Shown piece after piece: positions 1-5,824 of a DNA stretch of 9,437 bases; the stretch's first letter is position 1, and every line of letters starts with the position of its first letter. Location of the stretch: contig DNIF01000034.1 of NCBI GenBank assembly GCA_003485715.1, positions 1-9,437 on the forward strand. Direction: 5' to 3'. Position numbers and translations under genes: made by a program. Below the pieces are notes generated by a model. The model saw nothing but the letters and a program-made list of their open reading frames with translations, did not search any database and had not been told where the DNA came from. This DNA comes from Gammaproteobacteria bacterium (lineage in GTDB: Bacteria > Pseudomonadota > Gammaproteobacteria > UBA7966).

Positions 1-437
1 CGCTCGAGGACGTGCGCAAGCTAGTGCTCGGTGGCGTGGCCTTCTGTGTCGTCGACAAGAAGTCCGAGGAAGACATCACTCGCAACATCCTCTTGCAGAT
101 CATCATCGAACGCGAGGAAGCCGGTGAGCCCCTTCTCTCAACGGACTCGCTCACACAGCTCATCTCCTACTATGGCGACTCAATGCAGGGCTTTGCGGGC
201 AGCTTCCTCGATCGCAGCCTGGCTCTATTTGCCGAGCAGCAAAAGGCCTTCCGCGAAAGTTTCAACGAGGCAGTGAAGAATCATCCCCTGAACACCCTCT
301 CCGAACTGACGCAGCAGAACTTCACGCTCTGGCAGCGCATGCAGGAAGACTTCCTGAAGGCTGCGGGCGTGTCACTTCAGTCCGGCAAACTCGGGGGCGA
401 ACCCGGGGCTGGCTCGGGTAGCGGAGACAACAAGTAG
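1..437 (+). CDS. phaR: PHA synthesis repressor PhaR (5' end outside window)
   Basis: Transcriptional repressor that binds DNA when PHA is scarce and leaves it for nascent granules, de-repressing phasin and synthesis genes. The frame is open from position 3, reading LEDVRKLVLGG, so the gene starts before the window; the GTG at 12 is internal. The 144 visible residues hold the end of the PHB_acc_N DNA-binding domain (LEDVRKLV, ITRNILLQIIIEREE), then the PHB accumulation domain (LISYYGDSMQGFAGSFLDRSL, FAEQQKAFRE), a second helical stretch (LTQQNFTLWQRMQEDFLKAAG) resembling phasins, and a Gly/Ser-rich tail. About 40 N-terminal residues are missing compared with usual PhaR. It ends at TAG 435-437, followed by a terminator hairpin. 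Identity is confident from family knowledge; regulation of its neighbours is inferred. Confidence 0.93.
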   Translation, partial: LEDVRKLVLGGVAFCVVDKKSEEDITRNILLQIIIEREEAGEPLLSTDSLTQLISYYGDSMQGFAGSFLDRSLALFAEQQKAFRESFNEAVKNHPLNTLSELTQQNFTLWQRMQEDFLKAAGVSLQSGKLGGEPGAGSGSGDNK

Positions 438-466
438 GCGTTTCCGGGGAACCGCTGCACACATCA

Positions 467-508
467 CCCCGCCGGGCCAGTGAGCGCCCGGCGGGGCCTT
501 CTTGTTGG
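467..508 (+). terminator. Intrinsic terminator after phaR
   Basis: Perfect 11-bp stem CCCCGCCGGGC (467-477) and GCCCGGCGGGG (486-496) with an 8-nt loop, followed by CCTTCTTGTT. It lies 29 nt past the phaR stop. The T tract is interrupted but the stem is very stable, so rho-independent termination is likely and phaB should have its own promoter. Confidence 0.85.
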
Positions 509-899
509 GGCCGTGAAAGTCCTTCGCCCTGACGACGATAAGATGTAAGCTCGTGCAGGTTGTGCCCCTTCGCGAACTTTCGTGCTTGCCCTCCGAGAGG
601 GCTCGCGCTAACGTTGTTGCAGCGCGGCAGAACTTTTCGGGCACAGACGGGGCCATACAACGCAGCCGGGACGCCCCTGCTGCCAGGCTTGGAAAGCCTG
701 AGGTTCCTGACCATCGCCGCGGTGATTGTGCGCTTGCGTCCGCTCGGTGACAGGGGCGCTTGCCGTGGTCTGTGGGCGCCGTTTCCCGCAGGATACGGCC
801 GTCGATGTGGCGGCCATGTCCCCAAGGCCGGTGTTTGAATTTGGTCGCACCCTGTACGGATCCAGGTGACCCGTCGGTGCCAATGAGGAGTCAAGTGCA
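509..899 (+). other. Non-coding region upstream of phaB
   Basis: No convincing gene: short ORFs here have no recognisable motifs and overlap on both strands. It contains a 7-bp perfect hairpin CAGGCTT-GGA-AAGCCTG (684-700) and a partial TGC-N3-GC site (615-627, TGTTGCAGCGCGG) that resembles reported PhaR/PhbF operators but ends GG instead of AA. I could not pick a sigma70 promoter with confidence. A promoter for phaB must lie here if the terminator after phaR works. Confidence 0.45.
886..890 (+). promoter_or_regulatory. Ribosome binding site of phaB
   Basis: AGGAG lies 9 nt before the ATG at 900. It decides the start: the only other in-frame ATG near the reductase core (1077) has no comparable Shine-Dalgarno, so the N-terminal extension is very probably translated. 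Confidence 0.75.
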
Positions 900-1865
900 A
901 TGTACTGGTTCGAGCCGCGTTTCTTCGAGACCTGGGCCCAGTCCGTCGAGACGGTGCTGCGTTCCATGGGTGAGCTGGGGACGGCCACCAGCCGGGGCCT
1001 TGAGAGGATGGCAGAGCGCCATCTGGACCATTTGAGTTCAGTCACCTCACGCAGTCAGCAGCACCTCGGCAAGACCATGGATCTCCTTTCCGGGACTGCA
1101 CATACCCGTCCCGGACAAGCGGTAACCCGTGTCGTACTGGTCACCGGTGGCATCGGCGGGCTCGGGACCGCCATCTGTCGTCGCTTTGGCAGCGACGGCC
1201 ACATCGTCATTGCCACCCACATCGCCCAGGAGCGCGACGCTGCCCGACTCTGGCAGCAGGAGTTGCGCCGGGAGGGCTTCGAATTCGAAATCGTTGAGCT
1301 CGACGTCACACGCTTCGAGCAGTGCGCTCAGGTCGTACAGGACCTGACCAACCGGTTGGGTCCAGTCGAGATCCTCGTGAACTGCGCCGGCATAACCCGG
1401 GACGGCACACTCGCAAAAATGGATCAAGGTGCCTGGGATGCGGTGCTTGCCACCAATCTCGACAGCGTCTTCAACGTCACGCGGCATGTAGTCGAGGGAA
1501 TGATCCAGAAGGGCTTCGGTCGGATCATCAATATCTCCTCGGTGAACGGACAGAAAGGGCAATTCGGTCAGACGAATTACTCTGCGGCAAAGGCCGGAAT
1601 GACCGGCTTCACCAAGTCGCTCGCCCGCGAGCTGGCAGAGTTCGGTATCACCGTAAACAGCATCTCGCCCGGCTACGTGGGCACCAAGATGGTGATGGCG
1701 GTGCCGGAGAACATCCGCGAGGCGATCGTCTCGAAGGTGCCGGTCGGGCGTCTGGCACGACCCGAGGAGATCGGTGATGCGGTCGCCTTTCTGGCTGCCG
1801 AAAGCAGCGCTTACATCACGGGAACAGACCTTTCCGTGAATGGCGGTCTCTACATGGGTATCTGA
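900..1865 (+). CDS. phaB: Acetoacetyl-CoA reductase with N-terminal phasin-like extension
   Basis: Short-chain dehydrogenase that reduces acetoacetyl-CoA to (R)-3-hydroxybutyryl-CoA with NADPH, supplying monomer for PHA synthase. Residues 78-321 match PhaB: cofactor loop TGGIGGLG (82-89), NCAG (161-164, usually NNAG), AGITRD, ISSVNGQKGQFGQTNY, catalytic S214, Y227 and K231, and C-terminal VNGGLYMG. Usual PhaB is about 246 residues; this is 321. The extra residues 1-77 (FEPRFFETWAQSVETVL, LERMAERHLDHLSSV) form likely amphipathic helix and resemble a phasin segment. The strong AGGAG before ATG 900 supports the long form; ATG 1077 would give a 262-residue form. The extension could place the enzyme on the granule (inference). 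Monocistronic or co-transcribed with the phasin gene 217 bp downstream. Confidence 0.92.
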   Translation: MYWFEPRFFETWAQSVETVLRSMGELGTATSRGLERMAERHLDHLSSVTSRSQQHLGKTMDLLSGTAHTRPGQAVTRVVLVTGGIGGLGTAICRRFGSDGHIVIATHIAQERDAARLWQQELRREGFEFEIVELDVTRFEQCAQVVQDLTNRLGPVEILVNCAGITRDGTLAKMDQGAWDAVLATNLDSVFNVTRHVVEGMIQKGFGRIINISSVNGQKGQFGQTNYSAAKAGMTGFTKSLARELAEFGITVNSISPGYVGTKMVMAVPENIREAIVSKVPVGRLARPEEIGDAVAFLAAESSAYITGTDLSVNGGLYMGI

Positions 1866-1884
1866 ACGGGCTCAAGCAGGAAAG

Positions 1885-1938
1885 ATCCGCCAAAGAGGCA
1901 GGACAGCGGCGGATGGACCACCACCCTAGCCGCCGCTG
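1885..1938 (+). promoter_or_regulatory. Two competing hairpins after phaB
   Basis: The segment around 1904-1914 can pair two ways: GGCGGAT (1908-1914) with ATCCGCC (1885-1891), or CAGCGGCGG (1904-1912) with CCGCCGCTG (1930-1938). The two stems are perfect but mutually exclusive. The second is followed by only two Ts, so it is a weak terminator at best; it may end the phaB message or protect its 3' end. Confidence 0.4.
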
Positions 1939-1939
1939 C

Positions 1940-1968
1940 TTGACAGCCCCCAAGACACGTCCTAGCCT
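1940..1968 (+). promoter_or_regulatory. Predicted sigma70 promoter of phasin gene
   Basis: Perfect -35 TTGACA (1940-1945), 17-bp spacer, and -10 TAGCCT (1963-1968), which keeps the most conserved T, A and final T. Predicted transcription start is near 1975, giving a leader of roughly 110 nt to the ATG at 2083. Confidence 0.5.
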
Positions 1969-1977
1969 GAAGCCGTC

Positions 1978-1990
1978 TGCTGCATTGCAC
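1978..1990 (+). promoter_or_regulatory. Candidate PhaR operator at phasin promoter
   Basis: TGCTGCATTGCAC holds a TGC-N3-GCA inverted repeat and fits the reported PhaR/PhbF pattern TG-N-TGC-N3-GCAA except for the last base. It lies just after the predicted transcription start, where a repressor would block transcription. Phasin genes are classic PhaR targets. The core alone also occurs by chance in the coding regions of this window, so position is the main support. Confidence 0.4.
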
Positions 1991-2082
1991 TAACACAGTG
2001 ACACTTGGGTGCCACTGCCTCTCGGCGCCGGAACGGACGCACGCGAGCTACCGGCCGTGACCAAACCTGCGAGGTACGCCGC

Positions 2083-2760
2083 ATGACTACCGCACCGGCC
2101 ACCGGCCCGGAGTTCCCCACGCCCTCCCTCACCGACCTCGAAGCAATGGCCCAGGTGGCGGATGCGAGCATGCTTCTGTGTGAGCGGATGACAGTGGCCG
2201 GACTCAGTCTGGTCGATGATTTCGTAGCCCTGACATCGCGCCGAGCCGATGCAATGATGGGTGGTGACAGCTCCCTGGGCGAATTTTGGCGCGAGGAATC
2301 TACGCTGGTGCAGGCGTGGGGCTCGACTCTCATCGATTGTGCTGGGGAGTGCGGCAACCTGATCCTGACCACGCAGCTGCTCTTGCGGGATGATGGCCAG
2401 CCAGCGGACGCTGCCGCGGCAGCCATGGCGCAGCGGCCCTACGAGGCGGTTGAGCAAGCGGGGCCCGAAATCCCGTTCGCGGCCGCAGCAAGTGCCACGG
2501 TTGCACCAGATAAGGTGACCAGCGGCAGCAACACCGCAGAACTGGCCGCCTCACACGACGCGACAAGCTCGGTAGTCGCATCGTATGAGGCACCGACCGG
2601 GGAGCGCGCAGCCGTCAATAGCAATAGCCCGGCTGCGCCGGCCAAGGCGGAGCACCAAAAATCAGCCACCGCCGCCAAACCTGCAACCACTGCAGCGAAG
2701 CGCTCCTCTGCAACGGCGCAGCGGCCGACAGCACCGCGCAAGCCAACTCGGCCTGGCTGA
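2083..2760 (+). CDS. Phasin-like granule protein with basic, DNA-binding-like tail
   Basis: Probable PHA granule-associated protein, 225 residues. Residues 15-103 are a helical phasin-type region (LTDLEAMAQVADASMLL, LSLVDDFVALTSRRADAMM, FWREESTLVQAWGSTL). Residues 104-187 are an Ala/Ser-rich, low-complexity linker. Residues 188-225 form a basic tail with nine Lys/Arg, one Glu, and many Ala, Pro and Thr (KPATTAAKRSSATAQRP), like the histone H1-like tails of PhaF or PhaM, which bind DNA and help share granules between daughter cells. The start at 2083 is chosen because GAGGT (2071-2075) lies 7 nt upstream; the frame is open further up but only from a TTG without support. Function is inferred from composition and location, with no signature motif, so PhaP, PhaF or PhaM cannot be told apart. 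Confidence 0.75.
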   Translation: MTTAPATGPEFPTPSLTDLEAMAQVADASMLLCERMTVAGLSLVDDFVALTSRRADAMMGGDSSLGEFWREESTLVQAWGSTLIDCAGECGNLILTTQLLLRDDGQPADAAAAAMAQRPYEAVEQAGPEIPFAAAASATVAPDKVTSGSNTAELAASHDATSSVVASYEAPTGERAAVNSNSPAAPAKAEHQKSATAAKPATTAAKRSSATAQRPTAPRKPTRPG

Positions 2761-2915
2761 GCTTCGAAAGCGAAGATCCAGTTTCAATCCAATCCGGCCC
2801 AGCGATCTCCACTGGGGTGAGGCTGGGCTGGCGCTTCCGCCGTCCTACCGGCGCGCAAGTATCTTCTTCTTCGTCGCACCGTGACGCTGCGCAAGGTCAA
2901 CACCTGGAGTGGTGT

Positions 2916-2944
2916 CCGCGCCGGCATGTCGGCGTGGGGATTTT
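2916..2944 (+). terminator. Probable terminator for phasin transcript
   Basis: Stem CCGCGCCG (2916-2923) with CGGCGTGG (2930-2937), loop GCATGT, 8 pairs including one G-U that exists only in the + strand RNA. It is followed by GGATTTT. The asymmetric wobble pair and T run favour + strand use. Confidence 0.5.
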
Positions 2945-3027
2945 CGGGTGTCTTGCTTTCGGGCAAAGACTGAAGCGCACAGCATCGCGCGAAGGTGCTG
3001 CTCGCAACGACTATCCCGAAACGCCAC

Positions 3028-3063
3028 CGCAGGCCGCCCCCGATTTCACAAGGGCGGTCTGCG
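3028..3063 (-). terminator. Hairpin after phaC, probable 3' end of phaEC mRNA
   Basis: Arms 3028-3039 and 3052-3063 form 11 Watson-Crick pairs plus one internal G/T (+ strand) or A/C (- strand) position, with a 12-nt loop. It begins 18 nt past the phaC stop. There is no T run after it on either strand, so it may stabilise the 3' end or need Rho. Confidence 0.55.
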
Positions 3064-3081
3064 ACGGCACAAGAATCCAAT

Positions 3082-4143
3082 TCAGCGATCAGCGAGCCAC
3101 TTTCCAACCGTGGGTGGAATGAGCTTTTGTGCATTGCCAGACACGTAGATGCCGATGTGCCCGCCCGGAAACTCGATGGATTGATAGTCCTTGGTCCCCA
3201 CATGATGCTCAAGGGCCTTGGAACTCGCGGGTGGGACCAGATGATCATCACGTGCGTAGATGTTCAGAATCGGCATCGTGACGTTCGCGAGATCGACCTT
3301 CTTCCCGCCGATCGTGACCTCACCCTTGATGAGCCCGTTGGCCTGATAGAACTGCTGCATGAATTCCCGATAGGCACGCGAAGCCTGATCCGGGCTGTCG
3401 AAGATCCATTTCTCCATGCGCATGAAGTTCATCGCGGATTGCTCGTCCTGCAACGCCTTGACCATGTCGAGGTACTTCTGCCCGGAGAGCCGGTAGGGCT
3501 TGAGCGAGAGGAAAGTAAGATTGAGAAACTCGCCAGGTATGTTGCCCAGGGCACGAGCAAGCAGATCGATATCGATATGGCGCACCCAGTTGGAAAGCAT
3601 GTCCTCCGGGGTGTGGAAATCGACGGGCGTGACGGTGGTGATGAGGTTCCTCACGCGCTCCGGGTGAAGCGCGCTGTAGCAGAGGCTGAAGGAACCTCCC
3701 TGACAGATGCCGAGCAGATTGATCGCGGGCAGCCCATGCCGCTTGCAGATCCACTCCACGCACTCGTGCATGTAGCCATTGATGTAGTTGTCGAGTCCGA
3801 GGCAGGCATCCGCGCCATCGGGATAGCCCCAGTCGATCAGGTAGACGTCCAGGCCCGCATTGATGAGGCCGCGCACAAGTGAACGGTTTTCCTGCAAATC
3901 CGCCATGTAGGGGCGATTGACCAGCGCGTAGACGATGAGTACCGGCACCTTCTGCTCTGGCGGCTTGTCGGACTCAAAGTGCATCAGATGTACCCGGTCC
4001 ATCTGATGCACGCTCGTGCGCGGAGTGCAGCCCAGTTCGATCTCGCCTAGCTCACTCAGGTTGCGCAGTCCGTCGACCAGCCCGAGAGTGAAGTTCTGCA
4101 ATTCCTCGAGGGATCCATGCGGATGTATGTCGATGGGGAACAC
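3082..4143 (-). CDS. phaC: Class III PHA synthase subunit PhaC
   Basis: Catalytic subunit of the PhaEC synthase; it polymerises (R)-3-hydroxyacyl-CoA at the granule surface via a cysteine thioester. The 353 residues match the usual size of about 355. Visible features: N-terminal FPIDI, IVYALVNRPYM, YLIDWGYPD, lipase-like box GICQGG (145-150) with nucleophile C147, NIPGEFLN, MEKWIFDSPDQA, ARDDHLVPP with D300, and GGHIGIYVSG with H329. All three catalytic residues are present. The start is GTG at 4143: GAGGA lies 8 nt upstream and the family begins MFPIDI here. An in-frame ATG at 4224 would add 27 unrelated residues without support. It follows phaE by 183 nt, unusually far for tightly coupled subunits. 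Confidence 0.96.
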   Translation of the reverse strand: MFPIDIHPHGSLEELQNFTLGLVDGLRNLSELGEIELGCTPRTSVHQMDRVHLMHFESDKPPEQKVPVLIVYALVNRPYMADLQENRSLVRGLINAGLDVYLIDWGYPDGADACLGLDNYINGYMHECVEWICKRHGLPAINLLGICQGGSFSLCYSALHPERVRNLITTVTPVDFHTPEDMLSNWVRHIDIDLLARALGNIPGEFLNLTFLSLKPYRLSGQKYLDMVKALQDEQSAMNFMRMEKWIFDSPDQASRAYREFMQQFYQANGLIKGEVTIGGKKVDLANVTMPILNIYARDDHLVPPASSKALEHHVGTKDYQSIEFPGGHIGIYVSGNAQKLIPPTVGKWLADR

Positions 4144-4326
4144 GTTTCGAATCCTCAGTTGCCTGTTAGCACATGAAGTGCGTTCGACTGTCCGTGGGTT
4201 CGGGACTCCACGCCCGGACGCCACGCACGTGAACGACAGTTTCTGTCTTCTTCCGCAACCCGCCCAAGCGCTGCGGTCGCAACGCCACGGCGATCCGGCA
4301 CGGGCAGACAGGTCGACATCACGACC
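4144..4326 (-). other. phaE-phaC intercistronic spacer
   Basis: 183 nt on the transcribed strand without a gene. No clear promoter or T-tailed terminator was found. It can form a GTCCG/CGGAC stem (with an alternative CGTGG/CCACG pairing) around 4186-4215, which might affect the stoichiometry of the two subunits. Confidence 0.35.
4152..4156 (-). promoter_or_regulatory. Ribosome binding site fixing GTG start of phaC
   Basis: GAGGA on the - strand, 8 nt before the GTG at 4143. It selects the GTG over the upstream in-frame ATG at 4224. Confidence 0.8.
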
Positions 4327-5547
4327 TCAGCCTCGACCGCGCTTGCGTGCACCACCCGGGCCCGCTCCACCCAGTGCACTGCCTCCCGACTGGGGCGATG
4401 GTTGGTTTACAGCGGTCGCGTTAGTGACAGCGCTGGGCTGGGGTATCGCCGGAGACACTGCCTGACTATCAAGTTGCGCACTCAGGCGGGCCACCTGCTC
4501 CTCGAGCAGTGCAATCCGGCGCGCTGCTTCGTCATCGCCGGCCGGAGATGGCTCCGGGCTCAGGCGGCGGCCCAACTCGACCACCTGATTGCGCAGGGCA
4601 TGAAAGCGTTCGTACTGGGTGTTGAGCTCGCGGCGGGTAGGGAGATTCATGCGTGCGAGCGTGTCATCGACCATGGCCTGCGCGTGGACGCGGAAGGCCA
4701 TGAGCGTGTTGACCACCTCTGCGTAGAGCCGGGAGTACTCATCCGTCAGGGCGAAGCGAGCGAAGACTTCCTCGCTGCTGTCCACCCACAGGTCGTAAAG
4801 CCCGCGCAAGGAGGAAATCGTCTCTCCTTTCTCCCCCGTCTCGATCAGCTTCTTCAGCAAAAGGTCCATGGACTCGCTCGTAAGCTGAGACATGGCCATG
4901 CTGAATCGATTGACGGCATGCTGATGCGCGAGGTGGAGTTGCAGTGCGCGCTGCATCTGCTCCTGCGTTTCGCGGCTATAACCGACCGCCGGGATGCCGA
5001 GCAGGCGCTGGGTCTCGTTTTCAAGCGCCCCCATGACCGACGGGATTTCTCCCTTGAGGCCACTGAGGATGTCTGCGGACGCAGCATAGAGGCCAGCCAT
5101 GGAGTGCATCATCGAGCCAATCGGCTCCGGACCACCGCCCATGACGCTGCGGGTGGCATCTGCCCAATCACCAAGTTGCCCCGGGGCCATGAACTGACGG
5201 AACTGATCGAAGGACCGTTCCAGTTGTTCCTGCCACTGCGCGGTGGGCTGATCCATGCCGGCGTAGGCCGAGAGGTAGCGCGAACAACCCTCCGACATCT
5301 TCATGAACCAGCGCATCTGATCGGCAACCGCACTCATGGCCGGCGCCACCTCGCCCCTCGGCAGACCACCCTGAATACCCTTCCACCAGCGATCAAAGCC
5401 GTCGGCCCAGCCGCCCATGGCGATCTGCGCAGCACTTGGGTCCGCCCGCAGTGACTCCTGCGCGAGCCGGCTCCAGAGGTCCCAGTAGCCTCGCTGGGCA
5501 CTGACGAAATCATCAGTCCATTTGAGGAGGTCGGGATTGGCAGTCAT
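4327..5547 (-). CDS. phaE: Class III PHA synthase subunit PhaE
   Basis: Non-catalytic partner of PhaC in the class III synthase, required for full activity and granule binding. 406 residues, against about 360 in well-known examples. Family features: N-terminal Trp-rich helix (DDFVSAQRGYWDLWSRLAQ), central LYDLWVDSSEEVFARFALTDEY (250-271), NLPTRRELNTQYERFHALR (301-319), and a coiled coil near 321-362 (NQVVELGRRL, then ARRIALLEEQVARLSAQL). Residues 363-406 are a Pro/Ser/Gly-rich tail ending KRGRG, which accounts for the extra length. The start ATG at 5547 has AGGAG (5555-5559) 7 nt upstream. It is first in the phaEC unit, 277 nt after acs on the same strand. Confidence 0.93.
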   Translation of the reverse strand: MTANPDLLKWTDDFVSAQRGYWDLWSRLAQESLRADPSAAQIAMGGWADGFDRWWKGIQGGLPRGEVAPAMSAVADQMRWFMKMSEGCSRYLSAYAGMDQPTAQWQEQLERSFDQFRQFMAPGQLGDWADATRSVMGGGPEPIGSMMHSMAGLYAASADILSGLKGEIPSVMGALENETQRLLGIPAVGYSRETQEQMQRALQLHLAHQHAVNRFSMAMSQLTSESMDLLLKKLIETGEKGETISSLRGLYDLWVDSSEEVFARFALTDEYSRLYAEVVNTLMAFRVHAQAMVDDTLARMNLPTRRELNTQYERFHALRNQVVELGRRLSPEPSPAGDDEAARRIALLEEQVARLSAQLDSQAVSPAIPQPSAVTNATAVNQPSPQSGGSALGGAGPGGARKRGRG

Positions 5548-5628
5548 TGGTGGTCTCCTGAGTCATGTACACCGAGAAGACGCAGGCGCAGCCAATGCCC
5601 TCACCGGGCTGGCAGCTTATGGCTTCGT

Positions 5629-5645
5629 CGGAGGGTAGACCTCCG
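5629..5645 (-). other. Hairpin in phaE leader
   Basis: Perfect 6-bp stem CGGAGG/CCTCCG with a 5-nt loop, about 80 nt before the phaE start. The - strand arm contains GGAGG but no start codon follows in position. Role unknown. Confidence 0.3.
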
Positions 5646-5790
5646 GCCCCGGCCCTGCCGTCACGACGACCGACACACCGCCCGACCCGGTTCGCCCCTT
5701 CCAGCTACCCCGCCTGCGTCGTGGCAAATCTTTTGGCTGCCCGAAGCCCTCGCCGTGCGCTGGCGGGCTCGGACGCTACTGAGCGGGCGC

Positions 5791-5820
5791 AATGTAGCAC
5801 GCACGGATATTGCGTCGCAA
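5791..5820 (-). promoter_or_regulatory. Predicted promoter of phaEC
   Basis: On the - strand TTGCGA (-35, 5820-5815), 18-bp spacer, TACATT (-10, 5796-5791), each matching four of six consensus bases. It begins just after the acs stop and would give a leader of about 240 nt. A T6 run (5824-5819) between the acs stop and the -35 box may also help terminate acs. Confidence 0.4.
5810..5820. promoter_or_regulatory. Candidate PhaR operator before phaE
   Basis: TTGCGTCGCAA is a perfect inverted repeat of TTGC around 3 bases and fits the TGC-N3-GCAA core reported for PhaR/PhbF. It overlaps the predicted -35 box of the phaE promoter. It is the only TTGC-N3-GCAA I found in the window, whereas the shorter TGC-N3-GCA core occurs several times in coding DNA. 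Confidence 0.4.
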
Positions 5821-5824
5821 AAAA

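Larger units (their letters stand above)
2761..3081. other. Convergent intergenic region with terminator hairpins
   Basis: Lies between the 3' ends of the phasin gene (+) and phaC (-). No gene is seen. It holds several hairpins: CTTCG-AAAG-CGAAG just after the phasin stop, CGCCG-TCCTAC-CGGCG (2838-2853) followed by a TCTTCTTCTT tract, the hairpin at 2916-2937, a bulged stem around 2949-2970, and the 12-bp hairpin at 3028-3063. Confidence 0.6.

Noticed and set aside
322..1045. - strand ORFs across the phaR-phaB gap (192, 94 and 145 residues)
   Set aside because: They overlap one another and the ends of both flanking genes; Arg/Pro/Ser-rich shadow composition and no motifs.
2005..2082. Upstream TTG start for the phasin-like gene
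   Set aside because: Adds 26 Arg-rich residues without a Shine-Dalgarno; ATG 2083 has GAGGT at 7 nt.
2995..3882. 295-residue + strand ORF opposite phaC
   Set aside because: Antisense shadow of a clearly conserved gene; a common effect of codon bias in GC-rich DNA, with no motifs of its own.
4402..5454. 350-residue + strand ORF opposite phaE
   Set aside because: Antisense shadow of PhaE; no recognisable domain and no ribosome binding site.
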